Part shown: positions 16,283 to 23,699 of the stretch, piece by piece | Layout: each line of letters opens with the position of its first letter | Numbering within the stretch: position 1 is the stretch's first letter | DNA from: Oscillospiraceae bacterium | Lineage (GTDB): Bacteria; Bacillota; Clostridia; Oscillospirales; Ruminococcaceae | Assembly: GCA_016295145.1 (NCBI GenBank) | Contig: JAEDLR010000013.1 | Location: 1-34,346 of the forward strand | DNA length: 34,346 nt | Direction of reading: 5' to 3' | Notes under the pieces: generated by a model | The model's database searches: none | Told to the model about the DNA's origin: nothing | The model's input: the letters and a program-made list of their open reading frames with translations, nothing else | Translations under genes and position numbers: made by a program

Positions 16283-17608
16283 ATGCGTTGGATTGAAAGT
16301 GCAATATTCTATCATATTTATCCGCTGGGTCTCTGCGGTGCTCCCCATGAAAATCAAGGCGGAGAGCCTGTTTCCCGCATCAACATCATTCACGACTGGA
16401 TCCCCCACCTGAAAAAGCTGCATATTAATGCAGTTTATTTCAGCCCTTTGTGGGAATCGGGTACCCATGGTTATGATACCATTGATTACACGACCCTTGA
16501 CCGTCGCCTGGGTACCAATGCGGATCTGGAGCGGCTTTGCAAGGCGCTGCATGAAAACGGCATCCGTGTGGTGTTAGATGGCGTTTTCAATCATGTGGGC
16601 AGAGGATTTTTTGCTTTTCAGGATATGTTGGCGAATCGCGAGCATTCGCAGTACCGTGATTGGTTCTGCAATGTGAATTTTGGCGGCTCCAACCGTTTTG
16701 GCGACCCGTTCTGGTATGAATCGTGGCATGGCTGCGAGGAACTGGTCAAGTTGAATCTGCGCAATGAAGCGGTTGCCAGCTATTTGGAGCGCGCGATTCT
16801 GGAGTGGATCGACCGCTATGATATTGACGGCATTCGTTTTGATGCTGCCGATTGCATTGATTTCGATTTCTTCCGCCGCATCCGCCATACCATTAAAAAC
16901 CGCAAGCCCGATTGCTGGCTGATGGGTGAGCTGATCCACGGTGATTACAGCCGTTGGGTGAATGGCGATATGTTGGATTCTTCCACCAATTATGAGTGCT
17001 GGAAGGGCATTTGGTCGAGCCTGAACGATAAAAACTACTTTGAAATCGACTATGGCATTAACCGGCAATCGGGCAGCTACGGTATCTATAAGCACGCGCT
17101 GCTGTATAATTTTGTGGATAATCACGATGTGGCAAGGCTTGCCACCCAGTTGAAAGACCAGCGGCATCTGCCCCTTGCCTATGCATTGCTGTACGCGATG
17201 CCGGGTGTGCCCTCGCTGTACTACGGCAGCGAGTTTGCACTGCAAGCCGAAAAACGCAAGGATACCGACTGGAACCTGCGCCCTGCATTGGATATCAACG
17301 AGCTGACGGCAAAGCCCTGCGGGCTGTATGATTATCTTTGCAGGTTGGGCGCACTCTATGAGAAGATTCCGGCACTGCATAACGGCGGATATGTTACGGT
17401 ACAGGTGCGAAACAAGCAACTGGTGTTCCGCCGCGGCGAAGGCGATGCTGCGCTCTACTGTGTGCTGAATCTGGATGAAACCGCCGAAACGCTGCCGCTG
17501 CCCATCAGCGGTGACGGCTGGGTGGAGTGCATCACCGATACCCCCGTAGAAGCAAGCGGTCAGTATACCGCAGCGCCTTTTTCCGCTGCATGGATCATCA
17601 AACATTAA
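16283..17608 (+). CDS. GH13 alpha-amylase family enzyme (cyclomaltodextrinase/maltogenic-like)
   Basis: A 441-residue (beta/alpha)8-barrel GH13 enzyme acting on alpha-1,4-glucans or maltodextrins. The four conserved regions are DGVFNHVG (99-106), GIRFDAAD (183-190, nucleophile Asp187), MGELIHGD (214-221, acid/base Glu216) and FVDNHDV (277-283, stabilising Asp282). A C-terminal beta domain follows (about 365-441). The N-terminal carbohydrate domain of neopullulanases is absent, so the protein is short. There is no signal peptide, implying that it handles intracellular maltodextrin. MPGVPSLYYGSE is typical for neopullulanase and cyclomaltodextrinase relatives. No terminator follows; the thi promoter begins within 10 bases of its stop. 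The precise product specificity cannot be read. Confidence 0.92.
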   Translation: MRWIESAIFYHIYPLGLCGAPHENQGGEPVSRINIIHDWIPHLKKLHINAVYFSPLWESGTHGYDTIDYTTLDRRLGTNADLERLCKALHENGIRVVLDGVFNHVGRGFFAFQDMLANREHSQYRDWFCNVNFGGSNRFGDPFWYESWHGCEELVKLNLRNEAVASYLERAILEWIDRYDIDGIRFDAADCIDFDFFRRIRHTIKNRKPDCWLMGELIHGDYSRWVNGDMLDSSTNYECWKGIWSSLNDKNYFEIDYGINRQSGSYGIYKHALLYNFVDNHDVARLATQLKDQRHLPLAYALLYAMPGVPSLYYGSEFALQAEKRKDTDWNLRPALDINELTAKPCGLYDYLCRLGALYEKIPALHNGGYVTVQVRNKQLVFRRGEGDAALYCVLNLDETAETLPLPISGDGWVECITDTPVEASGQYTAAPFSAAWIIKH

Positions 17609-17615
17609 AAAGCAC

Positions 17616-17644
17616 TTGCATTTTCAGCAGATATGTGCTATAAT
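17616..17644 (+). promoter_or_regulatory. Sigma-A promoter of the thiamine operon
   Basis: TTGCAT (17616-17621), a 17-base spacer and TATAAT (17639-17644), with extended -10 TGC. The aptamer begins about 15 bases downstream. It is closely similar to the dCMP deaminase promoter. Confidence 0.85.
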
Positions 17645-17658
17645 ACAGTTACAATAGA

Positions 17659-17748
17659 ACAGACGGGAGTTTGTATCACAGGCTGAGAGGAGGGTGTGAC
17701 CCTCGACCGATAACCTGATTTGGATAATGCCAACGGAGGGATGACTGT
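17659..17748 (+). ncRNA. TPP riboswitch aptamer (THI element)
   Basis: The conserved thiamine pyrophosphate aptamer parts appear in order: closing stem ACAG (17659-17662) with CTGT (17745-17748), GGGAG, the pyrimidine-sensing CTGAGA (17683-17688), a variable P3a hairpin GAGGGTGTGACCCTC, then ACCTGATTTGGATAATGCCA (17713-17732) and GGAGGGA. It lies upstream of thiS with a terminator between, so TPP binding is expected to end transcription before the genes. Confidence 0.96.
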
Positions 17749-17799
17749 GCTGCAAGGACGCAGGAGCGGTCAGTGCAGGAAATTGCCTATCTGCACATG

Positions 17800-17834
17800 A
17801 AGGAAGCGATCGGAATCGGTTGCTTCCTTTTTTG
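17800..17834 (+). terminator. Regulated terminator of the TPP riboswitch
   Basis: AAGGAAGC (17800-17807) pairs with GCTTCCTT (17822-17829), followed by T-rich TTTTTG. It sits 20 bases before thiS and is the expected expression platform. A competing stem GTGCAG (17773-17778) with CTGCAC (17791-17796) lies just before it. The exact antiterminator pairing was not resolved. Confidence 0.88.
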
Positions 17835-17853
17835 TATGTTACGGAGGTGTAAA

Positions 17854-18048
17854 ATGGTAATCATCAATGGTGAAGCGGTAAATGCCGACGGACAGACCGT
17901 TGCGGCGTATCTTGCCGCAGCCGGTTATATACCGGAGCGTGTGGCGGTGGAGTGCAACGGTGCAATTGTGCCGAGAGCGCAGTACGCCATGACAGTGCTT
18001 TGCGACGGCGACCGCGTGGAGATTGTGTGCTTTGTGGGTGGCGGCTGA
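17854..18048 (+). CDS. thiS: Sulfur carrier protein ThiS
   Basis: A 64-residue ubiquitin-fold carrier whose C-terminal glycine is adenylated by ThiF and turned into a thiocarboxylate that donates sulfur to the thiazole ring. The sequence begins MVIINGEAVN and ends in VGGG, with the required terminal Gly-Gly. Start ATG 17854 follows ACGGAGGTG by 5 bases. An in-frame ATG 81 bases upstream was rejected because it would overlap the riboswitch terminator. The stop overlaps the thiF start as TGATG. Confidence 0.95.
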   Translation: MVIINGEAVNADGQTVAAYLAAAGYIPERVAVECNGAIVPRAQYAMTVLCDGDRVEIVCFVGGG

Positions 18049-18716
18049 TGGAGAGCAGGATTCTGACAAGGCAGGCAATGCTGGAGGCTTTGGAGCAGCG
18101 GCAGGGCGTATGGCTTACGCAGCGGTTTCAGCAGGCAACGGTGGCAGTATGCGGTTTGGGTGGATTGGGCAGTCATGTGGCGCAGGCATTGGCAAGAAGC
18201 GGCATCGGGCGGCTGATTCTTGTGGATTATGATACCGTCGATCTTTCCAATCTGCACAGGCAGGGATACGCAGTGGCACAGATCGGCAAATACAAAACCG
18301 ATGCCATACGGGAAACGCTGCAAGCAATCGCCCCTTATTGTGAAGTTGTTACGCATTGTGTAGCACTGTGCAGGGAGAATATTCCTGCATTGCTTGGTGA
18401 TGCAGATGTCATCTGTGAATGCTTTGATAGGGCTGACCAGAAGGCTATGCTGCTGGACTGTGTCGCAGCAGATCTGCCTGCAAGTGATCTCATTTGCGCC
18501 TCGGGTATGGCAGGTCTTGGTGACGGCAATGCCATTGTTACCCGCAGGCTGACCCAGCACATCTGGCTTTGCGGTGACGGCACAAGCGATGTTGTACAGC
18601 AAGGTACACTGTATGCGCCCAGAGTCATGCTTTGTGCATCGCAGCAGGCACTGATTACATTACAGGTTCTGGCAGGAAAAACTGACGAACCGGAAAGGAA
18701 ACATGAACATGAATAA
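18048..18716 (+). CDS. thiF: ThiS adenylyltransferase ThiF
   Basis: A 222-residue E1-like enzyme that activates the C-terminus of ThiS with ATP. The nucleotide-binding GLGGLGS (36-42) is followed by ribose-binding Asp60 and the catalytic HRQGY (70-74) with Arg71. It resembles the short clostridial ThiF type, shorter than the approximately 250-residue E. coli protein. The C-terminal paired CxxC zinc motifs of many E1-like proteins are missing. ATG 18048 was chosen because it overlaps the thiS stop; the longer frame starting at 17952 lies inside thiS. The 3' end overlaps the thiG start region by 8 bases. Confidence 0.93.
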   Translation: MESRILTRQAMLEALEQRQGVWLTQRFQQATVAVCGLGGLGSHVAQALARSGIGRLILVDYDTVDLSNLHRQGYAVAQIGKYKTDAIRETLQAIAPYCEVVTHCVALCRENIPALLGDADVICECFDRADQKAMLLDCVAADLPASDLICASGMAGLGDGNAIVTRRLTQHIWLCGDGTSDVVQQGTLYAPRVMLCASQQALITLQVLAGKTDEPERKHEHE

Positions 18717-19479
18717 CGATATGCTGATGCTTGGCGGGAAGGCATTTTCCTCCCGATTTATTCTCGGATCGGGAAAATACTCACCTGCTCTGATTACGGC
18801 GGCAGTACAGGATGCAGGTGCAGAGATCATCACGTTGGCTGTGCGGCGCGCTAATACTGCCCAGGAGGAAAGTATTCTTGCGCATATCCCTGAAGGGGTC
18901 ACGCTGCTGCCGAATACTTCGGGTGCGCGCAATGCCGAAGAAGCTGTGCGCATTGCAAAGCTTGCCCGTGCGCTCGGGTGCGGCGATTTCATCAAGGTGG
19001 AAATCATGCAGGACAGCAAATACTTGCTGCCTGATAACCGTGAAACTATTCGTGCAACCGAAATGCTTGCGGATGAAGGCTTTGTGGTGCTGCCGTATAT
19101 GTTCCCCGATTTATATGCTGCCCGTGACCTTGTGAAGGCAGGCGCAGCAGCAGTCATGCCCTTGGGGGCGCCCATCGGCTCCAACCAAGGGCTTGCCGCC
19201 AAAGCGTTCATTCAGATTCTGATTGATGAAATTGACTTGCCTGTGATTGTAGATGCAGGCATCGGCAAGCCCTCCCAAGCCTGTGAAGCCATGGAAATGG
19301 GTGCTGCGGCAGTCATGGCGAATACAGCATTGGCAACGGCGGGCAATCTGCCCCTGATGGCTGCAGCATTTGGCAAGGCTGTGGCTGCCGGCAGAGAAGC
19401 CTATCTTGCAGGACTTGGCAGAGTATTGGTACGCGGTGCCGCTGCTTCCGACCCATTGACGGGCTTTTTGCGGGATTGA
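18709..19479 (+). CDS. thiG: Thiazole synthase ThiG
   Basis: A TIM-barrel enzyme that joins deoxyxylulose-5-phosphate, ThiS thiocarboxylate and dehydroglycine into thiazole phosphate. From ATG 18709 the product has 256 residues, the usual size. Typical segments are LGGKAFSSRFILGSGKY, the Schiff-base lysine in DFIKVEIM (about residue 96), VLPYMFPD, PLGAPIGSNQG and VDAGIGKPSQA (phosphate binding). An earlier in-frame ATG at 18703 lies only 3 bases from AAGGA, so 18709, with 9 bases spacing, is preferred. The 8-base overlap with thiF implies translational coupling. Confidence 0.95.
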   Translation: MNNDMLMLGGKAFSSRFILGSGKYSPALITAAVQDAGAEIITLAVRRANTAQEESILAHIPEGVTLLPNTSGARNAEEAVRIAKLARALGCGDFIKVEIMQDSKYLLPDNRETIRATEMLADEGFVVLPYMFPDLYAARDLVKAGAAAVMPLGAPIGSNQGLAAKAFIQILIDEIDLPVIVDAGIGKPSQACEAMEMGAAAVMANTALATAGNLPLMAAAFGKAVAAGREAYLAGLGRVLVRGAAASDPLTGFLRD

Positions 19480-19489
19480 GGTGTGCGAT

Positions 19490-20743
19490 ATGGAGGAACG
19501 TTTTCTGACGGATGATTCGCATCTCTCGCCCGAAGCAAGAGCAAAAAAGCATCGCTTGGAGCAAGACCCCGGCAGCCGCACCGATCATATGGCGTATACG
19601 GAGGATATGGAGCAGTTGGATTCCGATTTGCAGCAGCAGGTATTATCTGCAATGCGCGCCTATCACCCGGAGGCGTATACTGCCGCAGATGTCCGCCGTG
19701 CGTTGGAGCATGATACCTGTACCGTCGAGGATCTCAAAGCGCTGCTTTCGCCCGCTGCGGAGCCTTTTGCAGAACAGATGGCACAGCGTGCAAGCCAGGA
19801 AACCGCCAAACACTTCGGGAATACGGTTTATCTGTTTACGCCGCTGTATATTGCCAATTATTGCGAGAATTACTGCGTCTATTGCGGTTTCAATTGCTAT
19901 AATGATATTCGCAGGCAAAGACTGACTGCCGAACAGATCGAACGGGAAATGGAAGTGATTGCACGCTCGGGCATGGAAGAAATCCTGTTGCTTACGGGTG
20001 AAAGCCGTGCGCAGAGCGATCTGCAGTATATTGGTGAGGCGTGTAAGCTTGCCAGAAAGTATTTTCGTATGGTGGGCATTGAAGTGTATCCCATGAATAC
20101 CGAAGATTACCGTTATCTGCATCAATGCGGCGTCGATTATGTGACGGTGTTTCAGGAAACCTATGACCCGGATCGTTATGAGCAGCTGCATCTGGCGGGT
20201 CACAAAAGAGTCTTCCCCTACCGCTTCGATGCGCAGGAGCGTGCGCTGCGTGCAGGAATGCGCGGTGTTGCCTGCTCAGCGCTGTTGGGACTTTCGGATT
20301 TTCGCAAGGATGCCTTTGCCACTGCACTGCACGCCTGTTTGCTGCAAAAAAAGTTTCCCCATGCAGAAATTTCCCTTTCCTGTCCGCGGCTGCGTCCCAT
20401 CATTCACAATGAAAAGATCCATCCGCTGGATGTGCATGAAAAGCAGCTTTGTCAGGTGCTGTGTGCGTACCGGCTCTTTTTGCCGTTTGTGGGCATTACC
20501 GTATCTTCCCGTGAGAGCGAGCGATTCCGCAACGGCATTGTCAAAATTGCAGCGACGAAGGTTTCGGCAGGTGTTTCCACGGGTGTGGGAGATCACGAGA
20601 GCAAGTATGAGGGAAAAACCGATGCAACGGCAGAGGGCGATGCGCAGTTTGAAATCGACGATGGACGCAGTTTGGGTGCAATGTACGCGGACCTTTCGGC
20701 AGAGGGACTGCAACCTGTGCTGAACGATTATCTGTATGTGTGA
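19490..20743 (+). CDS. thiH: 2-iminoacetate synthase ThiH (tyrosine lyase)
   Basis: Radical SAM enzyme that splits tyrosine into dehydroglycine and p-cresol, supplying ThiG. It is the oxygen-sensitive route, as expected in an anaerobe, in place of the ThiO oxidase. It has 417 residues. The cluster motif CX3CX2C reads CENYCVYC (about residues 125-132). MEEILLLTGESR (SAM-binding GE-type), EVYPM, TVFQETYDP and the C-terminal SAGVSTGVG are further family marks. ATG 19490 has GAGGTG 6 bases upstream; a GTG at 19481 is too close to that site. Only 10 bases separate it from thiG. Confidence 0.95.
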   Translation: MEERFLTDDSHLSPEARAKKHRLEQDPGSRTDHMAYTEDMEQLDSDLQQQVLSAMRAYHPEAYTAADVRRALEHDTCTVEDLKALLSPAAEPFAEQMAQRASQETAKHFGNTVYLFTPLYIANYCENYCVYCGFNCYNDIRRQRLTAEQIEREMEVIARSGMEEILLLTGESRAQSDLQYIGEACKLARKYFRMVGIEVYPMNTEDYRYLHQCGVDYVTVFQETYDPDRYEQLHLAGHKRVFPYRFDAQERALRAGMRGVACSALLGLSDFRKDAFATALHACLLQKKFPHAEISLSCPRLRPIIHNEKIHPLDVHEKQLCQVLCAYRLFLPFVGITVSSRESERFRNGIVKIAATKVSAGVSTGVGDHESKYEGKTDATAEGDAQFEIDDGRSLGAMYADLSAEGLQPVLNDYLYV

Positions 20744-20761
20744 GGAGAGGTGAAAACCATC

Positions 20762-21391
20762 ATGAAGCTGGATACAACCATGTATTTTATTACCGACCGC
20801 ACCGGCTGGGACGAATCAACCTTTTTGCAGCGTGTGGAATCTGCCTGCAAGGGCGGTGTCACGCTGTTACAGCTTCGGGAAAAGGAATGCACCACAAGAG
20901 AATATCTTGCCCTTGCCCAACAGGTGCATCAGATTACAAGGCGTTATGGAATCCCGTTATTGATTGACGACCGTGTGGATGTTGCGCTTGCTGTGGACGC
21001 GGAGGGTGTGCATCTGGGGCAGAGCGATATGCCTGTACAGCTTGCGCGCAGATTGATGGGCAAGGAAAAAATCATTGGGGCAACGGCAAAAACCGTACCA
21101 CAGGCAATGGAGGCATATCAAGCAGGTGCGGATTATCTCGGGGTGGGGGCGATCTATCCTACCACAACCAAGGTAAAAACCGTTCTCACCTCAGTGGATA
21201 CGCTCAAAGCCATTGTGCAGGCAGTGCCGATTCCGGTCAATGCCATTGGGGGATTGCAGAAAAACAATCTGCAAGTGCTCAAAGGCAGCGGCATTGACGG
21301 TATCTGTGCGGTATCCGCAATTATGAAAGCCGATGATCCGCAGGTGGCTGCTGCGGAACTGAAGAATGCGTTCATGCAATTGGATGGGTAA
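20762..21391 (+). CDS. thiE: Thiamine-phosphate synthase ThiE
   Basis: Joins HMP-PP and thiazole phosphate to give thiamine monophosphate. The product is 209 residues, a TIM barrel of normal length. Visible motifs are TLLQLREKE (pyrophosphate and pyrimidine contacts), LIDDRVDVALAVDAEGVHLGQSDMP and YLGVGAIYPTTTK, all standard for ThiE. The AIGGLQ and DGICAVSAIM segments bind phosphate. ATG 20762 is preferred because GAGAGG lies at useful spacing; a GTG at 20750 is only 2 bases past GAGGAG. The gene ends 1 base before the thiD start. Confidence 0.95.
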   Translation: MKLDTTMYFITDRTGWDESTFLQRVESACKGGVTLLQLREKECTTREYLALAQQVHQITRRYGIPLLIDDRVDVALAVDAEGVHLGQSDMPVQLARRLMGKEKIIGATAKTVPQAMEAYQAGADYLGVGAIYPTTTKVKTVLTSVDTLKAIVQAVPIPVNAIGGLQKNNLQVLKGSGIDGICAVSAIMKADDPQVAAAELKNAFMQLDG

Positions 21392-21392
21392 T

Positions 21393-22190
21393 ATGTATAC
21401 AGTATTAAGCATTGCAGGCAGCGACAGCAGTGGCGGTGCCGGCATACAGGCAGATCTGAAAACGATGCTTGCCAACGGTGTATACGGTATGAGCTGTATC
21501 ACCGCGCTCACTGCACAGAATACACAGGGTGTGGCAGCGGTACAGGAGGTATCTCCTGTATTTTTGCAGCAGCAGATTGCAGCGGTATGTGAGGACATTC
21601 CGCCCGATGCTGTCAAAATCGGTATGGTGCCCGATGCTGCATTGGCAGAGGTCATCGGGCAACAGCTGCGGAAGTATCGGCTGCAAAATATTGTTGTGGA
21701 TCCCGTGATGGTTGCTACAAGCGGCGCAGCACTGAGCAGCAATGGGGCGGTAATCGGTATGCAGCGGCATCTTTTCCCGATGGCAACCGTCATTACGCCC
21801 AATTTGCCGGAAACAGAGGTGCTGATGGACAGGCGTATCTGCTCGGCAGCGGATATGGAGTATGCCGCAAACAGTCTGCACGAAAGATTTGGTTGCGCAG
21901 TGCTGGTCAAGGGCGGGCATCTGCTGGAGGACGCCAACGATGTACTGTGCTGCGACAATGGCATTCAATGGCTGTACGGCAAACGCATCGCGAATCCGAA
22001 TACACATGGTACAGGCTGTACATTAAGCAGCGCCATTGCAGCGAATCTGGCAAAGGGGTATGCGCTGCCGCAGGCGATACAGCAGGCAAAGGCGTATCTG
22101 GAGCATATTCTTAGCGCAAAGCTGGATCTGGGCAAGGGCAGCGGGCCATTGCATCATGGGTTCGAGCTGGAGAGCGCATTCGCAAAATAG
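21393..22190 (+). CDS. thiD: Hydroxymethylpyrimidine/phosphomethylpyrimidine kinase ThiD
   Basis: Ribokinase-fold kinase that phosphorylates HMP and HMP-P to HMP-PP for ThiE. It has 265 residues. Family features are SIAGSDSSGGAGIQADLK near the start, QNTQGV, VVDPVMVATSG, ITPNLPE, VLVKGGH and the anion-hole motif GTGCTLSSAIA near the end. The catalytic base is expected to be the Cys of GTGCT. It is the last gene of the operon. thiC and thiM are not in the window, so HMP-P must come from an unlinked thiC or from salvage. The start has no strong Shine-Dalgarno and likely depends on thiE translation. Confidence 0.95.
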   Translation: MYTVLSIAGSDSSGGAGIQADLKTMLANGVYGMSCITALTAQNTQGVAAVQEVSPVFLQQQIAAVCEDIPPDAVKIGMVPDAALAEVIGQQLRKYRLQNIVVDPVMVATSGAALSSNGAVIGMQRHLFPMATVITPNLPETEVLMDRRICSAADMEYAANSLHERFGCAVLVKGGHLLEDANDVLCCDNGIQWLYGKRIANPNTHGTGCTLSSAIAANLAKGYALPQAIQQAKAYLEHILSAKLDLGKGSGPLHHGFELESAFAK

Positions 22191-22248
22191 GCGCACGGAT
22201 AGGACAACCGCCGTAAAGCGGCTTGATGCAGCAGATATTGTCGATCAT

Positions 22249-22285
22249 AATCGCCCTCCCGATATTGACTGTCGGGAGGGCGATT
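22249..22285. terminator. Perfect 14-bp hairpin between convergent thiD and rmuC
   Basis: AATCGCCCTCCCGA (22249-22262) is exactly complementary to TCGGGAGGGCGATT (22272-22285), with a 9-base loop. Being symmetrical and centred between convergent genes, it probably ends transcription in both directions, although neither side has a clear T-tract. Confidence 0.7.
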
Positions 22286-22299
22286 GTGTGATCTGTATC

Positions 22300-23535
22300 T
22301 CATTCTGCGGTTGACAGCGCGGTGGTTGGTGCGTCCAACCGTTCCACGCCCTGCAGCTTGCGTGTGAGTTGACGGGTGCGCGCCCCTACCAACTCATCCA
22401 GATTCTTTTCTGCGCGTCGGAGCTGCTCCTGTGTTTTTTCCAAAGCGGAAGCAAAGGTTTCAAACTCGGCCTTGACCTCGCCTAAAACCTGCCACACCTG
22501 ATTGCTGTGTTGTTGAATTGCCAGTGTGCGGAATCCCATTTGCAGTGCATTGAGTGTTGCAGCCATGGTGGAAGGCCCGGCGATACTGACATGATACTGC
22601 CGCTGCAGCTGCTCCGGCAGATTGCTGTTGACAACCTCTGCATACAGCCCTTCAAAGGGAAGAAACAGTACGGCAAACTGCGTGGTGTACGGCGGCTGAA
22701 TATACTTTTCGCTGATATCCTTTGCACATTTTTTCAAAACCCGTTCCAGATTCTTTTTTGCCTCATCGATTCTGGCCTTGTCGCCTGAATCGTATGCTTG
22801 CTGCAATGCCGCGTAGGTATCACCGGGAAATTTGGAGTCGATCGGCAGATACACAGGCTTTCCCCCCTCTGTACCGGGCAGGCGTACTGCAAACTCCACA
22901 TGATCACGGCTGCCAGGGACGGTAGCGATCTCACATTCATACTGTTCGGGTGCAAGGATCTCGCGCAGAATAGAGCCAAGCTGCAATTCACCCAGTATGC
23001 CTCTGGTTTTCACATTCGACAGCACATGTTTCAGGTCACCGACATCTGCCGCAATACTTTGCATCTCACCCAGACCCTTGTATACCTGCTCCAGGCGCTC
23101 GCTGACCAAACGAAAGGATTCATTCATACGGCTGGCGAGCGTTTCCTGCAGCTGTTCGTTGACCGTCTTGTTGATGTGATCCAGACGGCGGTTGTTTTCG
23201 GTCTGTAACTGTTCCATGCTGCTTTGCATGGTTCTGCGCAGGGTTTCCATGCGGGTATCGTTGCTGTTTTGCAATGTGCGGAAGCGTTCTTCCAACTGCT
23301 GCATCTGCCCTTGAATGGCAGTGTGCGTCAGCTGTTGCTGTTTTGCAAGGCTATGCTCCAACGATGCGATGCGGTCACCCATACGGTCGCCCATGGCGGT
23401 AAGTTGCTGTTGCTGTAGCTGTGCTTCATGCTGTTTTTGCGCGGCATCGCCGATCTGCCGCTTGCTGACCTGCAACAGAATCAGTATGCTGCAAATCATT
23501 GAAATCATCGCGCAAATCAGTGCTGCAATTTCCAT
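22300..23535 (-). CDS. rmuC: DNA recombination protein RmuC
   Basis: A 411-residue RmuC-family protein. RmuC limits certain DNA inversions in E. coli, and its C-terminal domain is related to restriction-enzyme-like nucleases. The N-terminus is one membrane segment (about 1-21). A long coiled coil rich in Gln and Glu follows (about 25-165), with many LQ/QQL heptads. The RmuC core reads RGILGELQLGSILREIL, YLPIDSKFPGDTY, PYTTQFAVLFLPFEGLYAEV and SIAGPSTMAATLNAL, all strong family signatures. ATG 23535 was chosen because AAAGGA lies about 10 bases upstream, while the ATG nine bases earlier is too close to it. It has its own consensus promoter and stands alone. Confidence 0.95.
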   Translation of the reverse strand: MEIAALICAMISMICSILILLQVSKRQIGDAAQKQHEAQLQQQQLTAMGDRMGDRIASLEHSLAKQQQLTHTAIQGQMQQLEERFRTLQNSNDTRMETLRRTMQSSMEQLQTENNRRLDHINKTVNEQLQETLASRMNESFRLVSERLEQVYKGLGEMQSIAADVGDLKHVLSNVKTRGILGELQLGSILREILAPEQYECEIATVPGSRDHVEFAVRLPGTEGGKPVYLPIDSKFPGDTYAALQQAYDSGDKARIDEAKKNLERVLKKCAKDISEKYIQPPYTTQFAVLFLPFEGLYAEVVNSNLPEQLQRQYHVSIAGPSTMAATLNALQMGFRTLAIQQHSNQVWQVLGEVKAEFETFASALEKTQEQLRRAEKNLDELVGARTRQLTRKLQGVERLDAPTTALSTAE

Positions 23536-23590
23536 TGTATCCATTTCCTTTCGCGGTTTTGGAATGTGCAAAATGTTGCAAACTGTTTTC

Positions 23591-23619
23591 ATTATATAGA
23601 ATTCAGCAGAACTTGTCAA
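23591..23619 (-). promoter_or_regulatory. Perfect consensus sigma-A promoter for rmuC
   Basis: On the minus strand, TTGACA (23619-23614), 17 bases, TATAAT (23596-23591), about 55 bases upstream of the rmuC start codon and just after the terminator of the dockerin gene. Confidence 0.87.
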
Positions 23620-23655
23620 GGGCGATGCACTGAAATCGCCACACGGATATACAGC

Positions 23656-23687
23656 AAAGGCTCCCGTCGTGGGTGACAGGAGCCTTT
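23656..23687 (-). terminator. Intrinsic terminator after the dockerin-protein gene
   Basis: AAAGGCTCC (23656-23664) pairs with GGAGCCTTT (23679-23687), with an inner GTC/GAC extension. On the minus strand it is followed by only a short T-run (TTTGCTGT). It separates the dockerin gene from the rmuC promoter. Confidence 0.75.
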
Positions 23688-23699
23688 TCATATCGGGAT

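Noticed and set aside
16574..17605. A 343-codon minus-strand open frame inside the GH13 gene
   Set aside because: Antisense shadow; the GH13 catalytic motifs are on the plus strand.
17773..17853. Upstream in-frame extension of thiS
   Set aside because: It would be translated through the riboswitch terminator and has no ribosome site; the ATG at 17854 has a strong one and gives a normal ThiS.
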